From Pseudomonadota bacterium (lineage in GTDB: Bacteria; Verrucomicrobiota; Verrucomicrobiia; Limisphaerales; SXTU01), in contig RFSE01000006.1 in NCBI GenBank assembly GCA_009924135.1, positions 1-64,000 of the forward strand: a DNA stretch of 64,000 bases. Direction: 5' to 3'. Positions 26,724 to 35,567 of the stretch are shown in pieces (position 1 is the first letter of the stretch; each line of letters begins with the position of its first letter). Made by a program: the position numbers and the translations under genes. The notes beneath the pieces are model-generated. The model had not been told where the DNA came from, did no database searches, and was given only the letters and a program-made list of their open reading frames with translations.

Positions 26724-27503
26724 GTGTTCCGTCCCTGTATTGACCTGCACGAAGGCAAGGTGAAGCAAATCGTCGGCGGCTCGCTGCAGGACAGCGGGGC
26801 CGGCCTGCGTACCAATTTTGTCAGCGAACGCCCCGCCGCGTGGTTCGCTGACCTTTACCGGCGCGACGGGCTTACCGGCGGCCACGTCATCCAACTGGGA
26901 GCCGGCAATGAGACTGCCGCGCGCGAGGCCTTGGCGGCGTTCCCCGGTGGCCTGCATCTGGGCGGAGGCGTCAATCTCACCAACGCCCCCGGCTGGCTGG
27001 ATGCCGGAGCATCCCACGTCATCGTCACCTCCTGGGTCTTCCGGGACGGGCAGCTCGACTTCGACCGCGTGCGGGCGCTCGTCGCAGCCATCGGCAAGGA
27101 GCGGCTGGTGCTTGATTTGAGCTGCCGTCAGCGAGCCGGCGAATACTGGGTGGTGACGGACCGCTGGCAGAAGTTCACCGAGTTCACCGTGAGTGAAGCA
27201 GCCCTCGCGCGGCTGGCGGAGTGTTGCGCGGAGTTCCTCGTCCATGCGGTGGATGTGGAAGGCCTGTGTCAAGGTGTGGACCTCGAACTGGTGCAGAAGC
27301 TGGCGCGGTGGTCACCAATCCCGGTGACTTACGCGGGCGGCGCACGGTCGCTGGCCGATCTGGAGGCGGTCACGCAGGCGGGCAATGGGCGGGTACATCT
27401 GACCATCGGCTCGGCGCTGGATATTTTCGGCGGCAGCGGCGTGCGCTACGCGGATGCGGTGGCGTTTAACCAAGGGCAGACAACGGGCAGTGGTGGGCGG
27501 TGA
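26724..27503 (+). CDS. hisA: Eukaryote-type HisA isomerase
   Basis: 259 residues from a GTG. It is the ProFAR isomerase of histidine synthesis, a TIM barrel. The sequence matches the fungal/plant HIS6-like subtype: FRPCIDLHEGKVKQIVGG, LHLGGGVNLTNAPGWLDAGA, SHVIVTSWVFRDG, RLVLDLSCRQ and VVTDRWQKFTEF. The usual bacterial DGAA/H..DLDGA pattern is replaced. Other his genes are absent here. It heads an apparent operon with a tiny membrane ORF and the Minf_1886 gene. Confidence 0.88.
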   Translation: MFRPCIDLHEGKVKQIVGGSLQDSGAGLRTNFVSERPAAWFADLYRRDGLTGGHVIQLGAGNETAAREALAAFPGGLHLGGGVNLTNAPGWLDAGASHVIVTSWVFRDGQLDFDRVRALVAAIGKERLVLDLSCRQRAGEYWVVTDRWQKFTEFTVSEAALARLAECCAEFLVHAVDVEGLCQGVDLELVQKLARWSPIPVTYAGGARSLADLEAVTQAGNGRVHLTIGSALDIFGGSGVRYADAVAFNQGQTTGSGGR

Positions 27504-27627
27504 GGTTCTTTCAATCCCGCTCCTTGTGGTTTCACTGCTGACCCTGGTGTTGCTGGGGCTGGCAGTGAAGACGTATCGGACGTCCACCCCGGCACCCCAG
27601 TCCAACCCGCCGGTGGCCACTCGCTGA
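27490..27627 (+). CDS. 45-residue single-pass membrane protein (short ORF)
   Basis: Not in the track because of length. A GTG start inside the end of hisA (14-base overlap) gives a 45-residue product: VVGGEVLSIPLLVVSLLTL begins it, one membrane helix, then KTYRTSTP and a Pro-rich tail. Its TGA is one base before the ATG of the Minf_1886 gene. Overlap on one side and a 1-base gap on the other suggest it is translated in the operon. No family recognised. Confidence 0.6.
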   Translation: MVGGEVLSIPLLVVSLLTLVLLGLAVKTYRTSTPAPQSNPPVATR

Positions 27628-27628
27628 A

Positions 27629-28066
27629 ATGCAAAAATCGCTCAACTTCGAAGAAGTCCTCGAAACGATCCTGGCCAAGGACACGCGCTACCATCGGGAC
27701 GCCTATTTCTTCGTGCGGGATGCGCTGGATGTGGCGCAGAAAAAGTTCACCCAGACCGCCAGCCGGGCCGCGAAGGACAAGCCGATGCATGTGAGCGGCC
27801 AGCAATTGCTCGAAGGCATCCGGGCGCACGCCCTGGAACAATTTGGCCCGCTCACCATGATGGTGCTCGATGAGTGGGGCGTCCGCCGGTGCGAGGATTT
27901 TGGCGAGATCGTCTTCAACATGGTGGAGAGTTCGCTGCTGGGCAAAACGGACAACGACAGCCGTGAGGATTTCAAGGGCGGTTACGAATTCTACACGGCC
28001 TTCCGCAAGCCCTACCTTCCCACGGGCCGGACGGCGCTAAAGCCCTTGGCGGGCGAGCCGGGATGA
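27629..28066 (+). CDS. Minf_1886 family protein
   Basis: 145 residues. KDTRYHRDAYFFVRDALDVAQKK, HVSGQQLLEGIRAHALEQFGPL and WGVRRCEDFGEIVFNMVE match the Minf_1886 family, named after a Methylacidiphilum protein and common in Verrucomicrobia and Planctomycetes. Function is not known. It is soluble and starts one base after the tiny membrane ORF. Confidence 0.85.
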   Translation: MQKSLNFEEVLETILAKDTRYHRDAYFFVRDALDVAQKKFTQTASRAAKDKPMHVSGQQLLEGIRAHALEQFGPLTMMVLDEWGVRRCEDFGEIVFNMVESSLLGKTDNDSREDFKGGYEFYTAFRKPYLPTGRTALKPLAGEPG

Positions 28067-28075
28067 ACGCAAGGC

Positions 28076-28657
28076 TCAGCCCATCCCGGCGAATTCGTCA
28101 TCCGTCAGCAAATCGAGGCCCATCAGCACGTAGTCATGCGTGATGGCCTGCATGTCCTTCACGTAGGCCGGGATCCGGGCCAGTTCGCCGAAGCCGATCA
28201 GGCCGAAGACCTTGATCGCTCCGTTCTGCGTGCCGATGAATTCCGCCTCCAGTTTTTCCAGACTGCACGCCCGGGCGACATTCACGATCTCCGCGACCAT
28301 TGCCTGCGCCAGCCCGCGTCCGCGAAACAGTGGATGTACATGGACGCTCACGCGGCCAATGTGCCGTTTCCACCCGCCGAGACTCTGGTGAAGCGTACAG
28401 ACCCCGATGATGTTATCTCCATCCCAGGCAAGCAGCGGCAGGTTGCGGCCCAGATCAATGCTCTCGCACCACGCCCGCACCACTTCCGCCTCCGTCACCC
28501 GGTGCTTGATGTAAAGCAGTTCCGGCGCCGGCAGTGCGGTGAAGAAGCGATGAAAGGCCGCGTGGTCGTCAGGCTCCAGCGGACGCATCCGCACGTTCAA
28601 CCCGTCACGGAGCCGGATTTCCTTCGGGTATTCGTCCAGGGCGGATTCGAGTGACAT
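28076..28657 (-). CDS. GNAT-family N-acetyltransferase
   Basis: 193 residues. The acetyl-CoA binding motif A is seen in VSVHVHPLFRGRGLAQAMVAEIV, with MRPLEPDDHAAFHRFF at the N-terminus. The substrate cannot be predicted. Convergent with the Minf_1886 gene (9-base gap) and downstream of a membrane-anchored unknown on the same strand. Confidence 0.8.
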   Translation of the reverse strand: MSLESALDEYPKEIRLRDGLNVRMRPLEPDDHAAFHRFFTALPAPELLYIKHRVTEAEVVRAWCESIDLGRNLPLLAWDGDNIIGVCTLHQSLGGWKRHIGRVSVHVHPLFRGRGLAQAMVAEIVNVARACSLEKLEAEFIGTQNGAIKVFGLIGFGELARIPAYVKDMQAITHDYVLMGLDLLTDDEFAGMG

Positions 28658-28677
28658 AACGGGTATGGGTTGGGTGG

Positions 28678-29502
28678 TTACATGACGGAACGCGAGTTCA
28701 ATTCACCGACGATGCCACGGCCGGTGGTGAAATGACGTCCATCCAGCGAAGTGGGGTCCACGCTCCAGCGCGCAGCAAGCATCGGCAACCGGTCCAGGTT
28801 TTGGAGAATTGGGTCATGCGTCTGCCCCCAGGCCGGTTCCACGGTTTCCAGATATTCGAAGCACCGCAGGTCCAGGCCCAGCTCCGCCGGGCTGGGCGAA
28901 CCCTGATGCCACACGACGTGGCCCGCCCACGCATAGGCCCGCAACACTTCGCCGGCATCAAGCCGCGCCCAGGCGTGATGGCCAAGGGCCCGGTTGAGGC
29001 AGAAGAATTGGACGAGGCCCAGTTCGCGGCTCAGCTTCGTCAGCAGGTGGAAGCACGCGTCCACATCATCACCCGGGTCAGGCAGGCCGGGGCCGACGAC
29101 AAGCACCCACTCGCCGATGGGAGGCGTGATGAAGATCCGGCGGTCGCGGGCCTCGGCCAGGCCTTCGGCCCACGTGCAGATGGTGGCGTTGGCGAGTTTG
29201 AGGGCCTTTTGCACCGCGCGCGGTTCCGTGGTGCGGATGGCGATCCAGCGACAGGGCGAATCAAATATTTCCGGCCGGAACTGCTCGCTTCGTGCCCAGT
29301 TGGGCGGCGATTCAAACCCGCTCCGCATTTCCCTCCGCCGCAACCGGGCCTGACGGGTGGCCAGCCACACGAAGAGCGCAGCGATGCCAAGAATCGACAG
29401 CAGGAGCAGCACCATGATCAGCGCCACGTAATCACCACCTTGAACCAGTCCGGAGCTGTCGCCCGTGGCGCGCAACTGGAAAAAGTTCCCGAGGGTGTTC
29501 AC
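28678..29502 (-). CDS. Membrane-anchored protein of unknown function
   Basis: 274 residues. One N-terminal membrane helix (VALIMVLLLLSILGIAALFVWLA) then a soluble domain with IAIRTTEPRAVQKALKLANA, EWVLVVGPGLPDP, HLLTKLSRELGLVQFFCLN and YAWAGHVVWHQG. I do not recognise the family; the Trp-rich segment resembles other uncharacterised verrucomicrobial proteins. It precedes the GNAT gene on the same strand. Confidence 0.65.
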   Translation of the reverse strand: MNTLGNFFQLRATGDSSGLVQGGDYVALIMVLLLLSILGIAALFVWLATRQARLRRREMRSGFESPPNWARSEQFRPEIFDSPCRWIAIRTTEPRAVQKALKLANATICTWAEGLAEARDRRIFITPPIGEWVLVVGPGLPDPGDDVDACFHLLTKLSRELGLVQFFCLNRALGHHAWARLDAGEVLRAYAWAGHVVWHQGSPSPAELGLDLRCFEYLETVEPAWGQTHDPILQNLDRLPMLAARWSVDPTSLDGRHFTTGRGIVGELNSRSVM

Positions 29503-29576
29503 ATGCAGGAATCTAGTCCCACTGCCCGCGAGTGCAATCCGAAAATCCCCGAGCCTGCGGGCGCATGTTGACGCTG

Positions 29577-29745
29577 CTCCCGGAGCGCGCTGTGTCCCGC
29601 TCGGAGCGGGATAAGCCGTAGCAACGTTGGAATACCGAGGGGGTGGAACGCATCAACACCTCCAGCCAGGCGCAGCCGCTGCGGCTGGTCTCCGCGACAC
29701 AGCCGCGATCCGGAATGTTTCGTTCCTGCGGGGCAGTGTCGAGAT
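29577..29745. repeat. Dispersed ~170-bp repeat, inverted relative to 34763-34936
   Basis: Shares GCTGCGGCTGGTCTCCGCGA and flanking sequence with the reverse complement of 34763-34936. Ends carry CCGGAGCGCG-type inverted motifs, so it looks like a small non-autonomous element. It fills the gap upstream of the ClC gene. Confidence 0.8.
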
Positions 29746-29813
29746 GCGCTCCCGCCTTCGCGCATTCAGACTTACCCATCGCCAGTCAGGCTGTGACCGG
29801 GTAATGTCGCTGC

Positions 29814-31631
29814 GTGAGCAAGCGCATCCTCGCCCTGTTGGAGCGCGCGCTGGCGGTCGCGCGCCAGCTGGGCGCACGGCATTGGCGCAAGGTCTTGAAC
29901 GTGCGGTTGCGGTTGCGTTGGAACGAGGAAATCTTCCATCTCCTGCTCGCCGGTTCCGTGGGCATCCTCGGCGGCCTGGTCAACCTCATCTTCTACCACG
30001 CCATCGAAGGGGTGAAACACTTCGCCCTCCACCGGCCCGGTGACGTAATGGAGGTGGCTGAACTGCTCGACTGGTGGCAGCGGCTGCTCATTCCGGCGCT
30101 GGGCGGCCTGGCGGCCGGGCTGGTACTCCACTGGGGACTGCAACTGGTCAAGCCGGGCGCAACCAACATGCTGGAAGTCGTCGTGGCCGGAGATGGCCGG
30201 CTAAAATTCCGTCCGGGCCTGGTCCGCACATTGTCTTCGCTGGTGAGCATCGGCACCGGCGCCTCCATTGGCCGCGAAGGGTCCATCGTGCACATGGCCG
30301 CCACACTGGCCTCCAAGCTCGGCCAATGGTTTAACTGGCACCCTTACCGCCTCCGGTTGCTCGTGGGCTGCGGCGCAGCGGCGGGCTTGTCGGCCGCGTA
30401 CAACGCCCCGATCGCCGGCGCGGTCTTCGCCGCGCAAATCGTCCTCGGCAATTTCTCGATGACCTGCTTCGCCCCGTTGATCGTGGCGTCCGTGATGGCC
30501 ACCCTCGTGAGCCGGTCGTTTTTCGGCATCGCGCCGTGGTATGAGGTGCCAGCCCACGAGTTCACGTCGTTGGACCAGCTCGGTTGGTTCATGCTGTTTG
30601 GCGTGTTGTGCGGTGTATTTGGCGCGGGTTTCCTCCGGCTGTTGACCGCGAGTGAAGGGCTTTTCGCGCGCCTCCGTGGCCCCGTATATCTCCGGCTGGC
30701 GCTGGGCGGAGTCATCGTGGGTGCGATCGCCATCGGTTTTCCAGATGTCTGGGGCAACGGCTACGGGGCCACGAACAAGATTCTGCACCACTCGCTGGGC
30801 TGGGAATTTCTCGCGGGCCTGTTGCTCGCCAAGCTGGTGGCGACCCTGGCGGCCGTCGGGGCCGGCACGATTGGCGGCGTGTTGACGCCCACGCTATTTC
30901 TGGGCGCCGGACTGGGTTCGCTGCTGGCGAGCGGGCTGCACAGTGCGGGCATTGCGACCACGCTGCCCACCCACACCTTCGCGCTCGTCGGCATGGGGAG
31001 CGTGCTGGCGGCCACGACCCATTCACCGCTGCTCGCGATGATCATGATGTTCGAGATCTCGTTGAACTACTCGATGATGCCGCCCCTCATGCTCACCTGC
31101 GCCGTGGCCACCCTGGTGGCGCGGCAACTGCATCCCGACTCCGTTTACACGGCCACTCTAAAAGCCCGCGGGCTGGAAGCCGGGGCGGACAGTCCCCGGC
31201 TGGGCGCGGCGCACCAGCAGAAGGTGGGCGACCTGATGCGCGCACCGGTCAGCCCGATGCGCGAGAACACGCCCCTGCCGGAAATCTCCGCGTTTTTCCT
31301 CCAGCACACGTTCAACTTCCTGCCGGTGGTGGATGCGGAGCAGCGGCTGCTGGGGCTGGTCGCGCTCCAGGACCTCAAGGCGTATCTGAATGATGTTGAC
31401 CTGTTGAGCAGCGTCATCGCCAGTGACGTGATGCGCCCGGCCCCGGTGGTGCTCACGCCCGATCAACTGCTGACCGATGCGCTGCCCATGCTGCTCGCCA
31501 GCGAGCAGCGCAATGTGCCCGTCGTCAACAGCCTGTCCGAGCGCAGGCTCGTCGGCTCCGTCTTGCGGACGGAGGCGCTGGGCCTGATGGCCGAAGCCAT
31601 CGCTGCGCGCAGCACATGGGCGTCGCATTGA
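29814..31631 (+). CDS. ClC-family chloride channel/transporter with CBS pair
   Basis: 605 residues from a GTG. About ten or more membrane helices; the gating-glutamate motif reads GREGS (normally GREGP), the first selectivity motif GSGIP is replaced by GATNM, and GxFxP appears as GGVLTP. The C-terminus has two CBS domains (VGDLMRAPVSPMRENTPL; VIASDVMRPAPVVLTPDQ) that usually bind nucleotides and regulate gating. Chloride transport is the family expectation; the altered pore motifs make ion selectivity uncertain. Confidence 0.88.
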   Translation: MSKRILALLERALAVARQLGARHWRKVLNVRLRLRWNEEIFHLLLAGSVGILGGLVNLIFYHAIEGVKHFALHRPGDVMEVAELLDWWQRLLIPALGGLAAGLVLHWGLQLVKPGATNMLEVVVAGDGRLKFRPGLVRTLSSLVSIGTGASIGREGSIVHMAATLASKLGQWFNWHPYRLRLLVGCGAAAGLSAAYNAPIAGAVFAAQIVLGNFSMTCFAPLIVASVMATLVSRSFFGIAPWYEVPAHEFTSLDQLGWFMLFGVLCGVFGAGFLRLLTASEGLFARLRGPVYLRLALGGVIVGAIAIGFPDVWGNGYGATNKILHHSLGWEFLAGLLLAKLVATLAAVGAGTIGGVLTPTLFLGAGLGSLLASGLHSAGIATTLPTHTFALVGMGSVLAATTHSPLLAMIMMFEISLNYSMMPPLMLTCAVATLVARQLHPDSVYTATLKARGLEAGADSPRLGAAHQQKVGDLMRAPVSPMRENTPLPEISAFFLQHTFNFLPVVDAEQRLLGLVALQDLKAYLNDVDLLSSVIASDVMRPAPVVLTPDQLLTDALPMLLASEQRNVPVVNSLSERRLVGSVLRTEALGLMAEAIAARSTWASH

Positions 31632-31706
31632 ACCGGCAGCGGTTATGCTGTCAGTCCGAGCCGAACAAAATCAGACCGGCTTCAGCGCCCATTTGCAAAT
31701 CCGCTT

Positions 31707-31884
31707 CTACGGGACGATGCAGTTGAGCCACGGATGGCACACGGATTAAACACGGAGCCAACTCTGCAAAGGCCACCTCGCCCCTCTGCTTGACCCGCAC
31801 CGGTTGGTCCAAGCAGGCGACTTCGACAAACCGCGTGCTCAACTCGTCCCCATCCGTGTTTCATCCGTGTTTCATCCGTGGCTA
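31707..31884. repeat. Dispersed ~175-bp palindromic repeat, copy 2
   Basis: Direct-orientation homologue of 19175-19350 (GATGCAGTTGAGCCACGGAT ... CCGTGTTTCATCCGTGGCTA). Located between the ClC and oxidoreductase genes. Confidence 0.85.
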
Positions 31885-32005
31885 ATGAACCGGCTCAGGA
31901 ACGTTGCCCACCACGGGAACAGAATTGACTCATTTGCCGGGTCGTGTCGAAATCGTGGGCGTTCCACCGCCCTCCGGCGCAGCAACACAAATACAGACAG
32001 ACATT

Positions 32006-33154
32006 ATGGCCAAGAAACAACTTCGCATCGGTCTTATCGGCTACGGCTTCATGGGCCGCGCCCACTCCAACGCCTTCGCCCAGGTCGGGCATTTCTTCCC
32101 CAGTGAACACGAAATCGTGTTGCAGGCCGTCTGTGGCCGCGATGCGACCGCCGCCCAGGCCTTCGCCGACAAGTGGGGCTACAAGTCGATCGAGACCGAC
32201 TGGAAGAAGCTCATCGCCCGCGAGGACATTGATGTCATCGACATCGCCACGCCGAACAACCTGCACGCCGAGCAGGCCATCGCCGCGGCCAAGGCCGGCA
32301 AAATGATCCTCTGCGAGAAGCCGCTCGCACTGAACGGCAAGGAAGCCGAGAAGATGGTCGCCGCGATCAAGAAGGCCGGCGTCGCGAACATGGTCTGGTA
32401 CAACTACCGCCGCTGCCCCGCCGTCACGCTCGCGAAGGAGCTGATCGATTCCGGCAAGCTCGGCCGGGTCTTCCACTACCGCGCCAACTTCCTCCAGGAC
32501 TGGACCATCAACCCGGAACTCCCGCAGGGCGGCACCGGGCTCTGGCGCCTTGATTCCAAGGTCTCCGGCAGCGGCGTCACCGGCGACCTCCTCGCCCACT
32601 GCATCGACACTGCGATGTGGCTCAACGGCGGCATCAAGAACGTCAGTGCGATGACCGAGACCTTCGTGAAGGAGCGCAAGCACAACCTCACCGGCAAGGT
32701 GGAGAAGGTCAGCATCGACGACGCGTGCGCGTTCCTCTGCCGCTTCAACAACGGCTCACTCGGCTTGTTCGAATCCACCCGTTACGCGCGCGGTCACAAG
32801 GCGCTCTACACCTTCGAGATCAACGGCGAAAACATGTCCCTCAAGTGGGACCTCCACGACCTGCATCGCCTCCAGATTTTTGATTACAAGGACGTCGGCA
32901 CCGAGCGCGGCTGGAAGAGCGTCCACGTCAGCGATGGTGACCATCCCTACTGCGGCAAGTGGTGGGTGCCCGGCCTCCAGCTCGGCTACGAGCACAGCTT
33001 CGTGCATGCGGTCGTCGAGTTCATCAAGGGCCTGGAAACCGGCACCGGTGCGAAGCCCGACTTCAAGGACGGCCTCGCGACGGATTACGTCGTGGACGCC
33101 GTGCTCGATTCCGGCAAGACCGGCAAATGGGTGAAGGTGAAGCAGGTCAAGTAA
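32006..33154 (+). CDS. Gfo/Idh/MocA-family oxidoreductase
   Basis: 382 residues from [20 protein letters not shown]; the 34-codon upstream extension is rejected. N-terminal Rossmann fold (GYGFMG), the [13 protein letters not shown] motif with catalytic-type Lys, and a C-terminal domain with [16 protein letters not shown]. The family oxidises sugars or inositol-type compounds with NAD(P); the exact substrate is unknown. Stands alone between repeats and ispE. Confidence 0.9.
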   Translation: MAKKQLRIGLIGYGFMGRAHSNAFAQVGHFFPSEHEIVLQAVCGRDATAAQAFADKWGYKSIETDWKKLIAREDIDVIDIATPNNLHAEQAIAAAKAGKMILCEKPLALNGKEAEKMVAAIKKAGVANMVWYNYRRCPAVTLAKELIDSGKLGRVFHYRANFLQDWTINPELPQGGTGLWRLDSKVSGSGVTGDLLAHCIDTAMWLNGGIKNVSAMTETFVKERKHNLTGKVEKVSIDDACAFLCRFNNGSLGLFESTRYARGHKALYTFEINGENMSLKWDLHDLHRLQIFDYKDVGTERGWKSVHVSDGDHPYCGKWWVPGLQLGYEHSFVHAVVEFIKGLETGTGAKPDFKDGLATDYVVDAVLDSGKTGKWVKVKQVK

Positions 33155-33280
33155 GTTTGCGTGTCGGCGGTTTAGGACCGCCGGCAGACCTGGTCAACGG
33201 GCTCAAAGCATCGCTGCCAACAAAACGGGCGGCCTGGGAAACCTGGCCGCCCTTTTTCTTTTCGCTCCGCTGTCTGCTGC

Positions 33281-34162
33281 TCAGAGTGCCGTCACGGCCG
33301 TCCAGGCGCTCGTGCCAAACTTGGATTGGAAACGTTCTAGCAGCCGGTCAGCGGCCGCGCGTCCGTTCGTGAGCGCGAACGTGGTTGATCCACTGCCGGA
33401 CATCAGCACGGCGGAGGCCCCGTTCAACCGCAGGAATTCCTGGTACAACGCGAGCAATGGATGCTTCGGCAGCGCGGGCGCTTCCAGCGAGTTGTAAAAG
33501 GCGCGACCGGCGGCGGCGAGGTCGTTACCCCGCAGCAACTGGAGAAGTTCTTCCGCACGACCGGGACGGCCGTTCAACGCCTCGGGATACCGGGCGAGCG
33601 ATTGATAGGCCCAAGCCGTGGAAATGCCGAACCCGGGATGGATCAGCAGCATGTAAGCCCCTTGCAGCGCCGGAAACGGGGCAAGCTGCTGGACTTGCTC
33701 GCCGCGTCCCGTGGCCAGGGCCGGCTGCGATTGGAGGAAGAACGGCACGTCGGAACCAAGGCTGGCCGCCAGGGCCTGGAGCTTCGCCGTGTTCAGGGGC
33801 AGGTCGAAGACCTCGTTGAGCGCGCAAAGCGTGTGCGCCGCGTTGCCACTGCCACCGCCCAAGCCGGCGGCCAGCGGGATGTTCTTTTCCAGGTGAATCT
33901 GGACGCCCTCGGTGATGCCCGCCACTTGGAGAAAGGCCACGGCTGCCTTGTGAACCAAGTTGGTTCCGTCCACTGGAAGGGTGGCGAGGTTGCACGTTAA
34001 CTGGATGCCAGATGAAGCCCGGCCCACGGTGAGCCGGTCGCTGAAAGGCACGGGCTGCATGATGGTCTCCAGCTCATGATAACCATCCTCCCGCTTGCGG
34101 AGGATGTTGAGCAGGAGGTTTACCTTGCAGGGCGACTGGCGGACGACGGTGTTCAAACGCAA
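33281..34162 (-). CDS. ispE: CDP-ME kinase IspE
   Basis: 293 residues. GHMP-kinase motifs: SPCKVNLLLNILRKREDGYHE at the N-terminus, the ATP loop IPLAAGLGGGSGNAAHTL and the C-terminal MSGSGSTTFAL. Catalyses phosphorylation of 4-diphosphocytidyl-methylerythritol in the non-mevalonate isoprenoid pathway. Length is typical. A TIGR04073-like lipoprotein gene lies downstream on the same strand of the chromosome map (34205-34681, read first), 42 bases apart. Confidence 0.93.
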   Translation of the reverse strand: MRLNTVVRQSPCKVNLLLNILRKREDGYHELETIMQPVPFSDRLTVGRASSGIQLTCNLATLPVDGTNLVHKAAVAFLQVAGITEGVQIHLEKNIPLAAGLGGGSGNAAHTLCALNEVFDLPLNTAKLQALAASLGSDVPFFLQSQPALATGRGEQVQQLAPFPALQGAYMLLIHPGFGISTAWAYQSLARYPEALNGRPGRAEELLQLLRGNDLAAAGRAFYNSLEAPALPKHPLLALYQEFLRLNGASAVLMSGSGSTTFALTNGRAAADRLLERFQSKFGTSAWTAVTAL

Positions 34163-34204
34163 ACGCGCGTACCCATGGCAGGCCGCACGAAACGGAAAGT
34201 TCGT

Positions 34205-34681
34205 TCAATACTCGAACACGCGGAAACGGCTGCCCGGGACGATGGGCATGACCTCGCCACCAGAGAAGCCAATCCGTGAGTCGGTGTGGAACAGGGTGTC
34301 GCTGAAAATACGCGGCGCGTAGGCGTCCGGATAGGGCGGGTTCAAACTGAACGGCTCCCCTTTGAGCTTGGTCGTGGGATCCATGAACCACTTCTCCGGG
34401 AAGGCGTAGGGCGCGTAGGGCGGAAAGGGCGCGGTGACGATTTCGCTGAAGCCGATGGCCGTGCGGGCCATGGTGCGATTGAGGCCGCGGATAAGGCCGG
34501 TCGAGAACGCCGTCTCCGGTCCTTCAAACAGCCCGGCTTGCTCAATGGAGCGACGCATTTCACCGCCGCGGAAGATTTCCGTGGCATTGTTCATGCCCCG
34601 GCCCAGCTTGCGCTCCACACCTCCGCAGCCGGAGGCAAACACCGCAATCGCGGCCAGGGCGAGCAACATCGAGATACGCAT
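34205..34681 (-). CDS. TIGR04073-like lipoprotein
   Basis: 158 residues. The signal ends at a lipobox-like FASGCGG. The mature part starts RKLGRGMNNATEIF and contains MARTAIGFSEIVTAPFPPY and FMDPTTKLKGEP, which fits the TIGR04073 'exosortase system-associated' family of Verrucomicrobia and Lentisphaerae. No exosortase is in the window, so any link to PEP-CTERM sorting is only by family name. It lies upstream of ispE on the same strand. Confidence 0.7.
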   Translation of the reverse strand: MRISMLLALAAIAVFASGCGGVERKLGRGMNNATEIFRGGEMRRSIEQAGLFEGPETAFSTGLIRGLNRTMARTAIGFSEIVTAPFPPYAPYAFPEKWFMDPTTKLKGEPFSLNPPYPDAYAPRIFSDTLFHTDSRIGFSGGEVMPIVPGSRFRVFEY

Positions 34682-34762
34682 AAGTCGTTGAAGTCGGGAC
34701 CACCCTAGCGCAGCCAGAGCGGGTGTAAAGATTGATTTGGCCTTTCAACCAGGCGCGGACGT

Positions 34763-34936
34763 TTCTTGACACTGCCCCCGAGGAGCGAAACTTTCCGGAG
34801 CGCGGCTGTGTCGCGGAGACCAGCCGCAGCGCCTGCGCCGGGCAGGAGGTGCTGCGGCGTAACGTTCCCGTTCAGCATTCTGACGTTGCTGCGGCTAATC
34901 CCGCGCCGGGCGGGACACAGCCGCGCTCCGGGGGGC
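34763..34936. repeat. Dispersed ~170-bp repeat (partner of 29577-29745)
   Basis: Begins TCTTGACACTGCCCCCGAGG and ends GACACAGCCGCGCTCCGGGG. Inverted copy of 29577-29745; its first 20 bases also occur at about 62312, next to another palindrome. Confidence 0.8.
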
Positions 34937-34962
34937 ATTGCCAAGTTGCGCCCGCCAGGCGT

Positions 34963-35448
34963 TCAGAGCTGGAGCGGCACCACGAACTCGCCGGCCTTGT
35001 TGATGTAGCCGTAACCGCTCTTGATGATCCGGACCCGGGCGCGCCCGCCGCTGAACTTCTGCGCCTCGTCGAACTGCGGCGGCACCGCCAGCTTGCCGGT
35101 GCGGTCAATGTAGCCAAGCTTGCCCCCGATGCTGATGGCCGCCATGCCTTCGGAAAAGTCGTGCGCCCCGTCGTACTGGGCCGGGATCACGACCTGCCCT
35201 TTCAGATTGATGTAACCCCACTTCGTCGCCGGGAACTTGCCCAGCCCCACCACCGCCAGCCCCTCGCTGAAATCCCCCGCGTAGTCGAACTGCGGGTCGA
35301 TCACGAACTCCCCGACACGGTCGCGATAGCCGTATTTGCCCTTCTTGGGAAAGGGGGTCGGCGGTTCGCCCGCCTTTTGCGGTCCCTCAGCCGCAGCGAG
35401 CGCCAAAACGGCGGCCACGAGCAGGATAAACGGCAGTTTCATGCCCAT
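34963..35448 (-). CDS. Secreted WG-repeat protein
   Basis: 161 residues from MGMKLPFILLVAAVLALAAA, a signal peptide; the earlier track start is unlikely. Three to four WG (KWG beta) repeats: YRDRVGEFVIDPQFDYAGDF, WGYINLKGQVVIPAQYDGAH, LGYIDRTGKLAVPPQFDEAQ and YGYINKAGEFVVP. The repeats are known in bacteria, but their role is not. Divergent from the protoglobin gene. Confidence 0.85.
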   Translation of the reverse strand: MGMKLPFILLVAAVLALAAAEGPQKAGEPPTPFPKKGKYGYRDRVGEFVIDPQFDYAGDFSEGLAVVGLGKFPATKWGYINLKGQVVIPAQYDGAHDFSEGMAAISIGGKLGYIDRTGKLAVPPQFDEAQKFSGGRARVRIIKSGYGYINKAGEFVVPLQL

Positions 35449-35521
35449 TTGATAGCAAACCCCGCAGCACGGCGCAATCGAAGCCAAGAAAAAGTCGGTC
35501 TCCGCCAAAAAAAGGGCTTTG

Positions 35522-35566
35522 TTGTCACCCGGCTTACCCGTCTGTATGAATCGTATTCAACATACC
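35522..35566 (+). promoter_or_regulatory. Sigma70-type promoter with overlapping inverted repeat
   Basis: TTGTCA (35522-35527), a 17-base gap and TATGAA (35545-35550) fit -35/-10 boxes. GTATG (35544) and CATAC (35561) bracket a 22-base near-palindrome (GTATGAATCGTATTCAACAT...) that overlaps the -10 and ends two bases before the protoglobin ATG. A repressor bound here would block transcription. The leader would be about 10 bases or less and there is no clear Shine-Dalgarno. Confidence 0.5.
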
Positions 35567-35567
35567 T

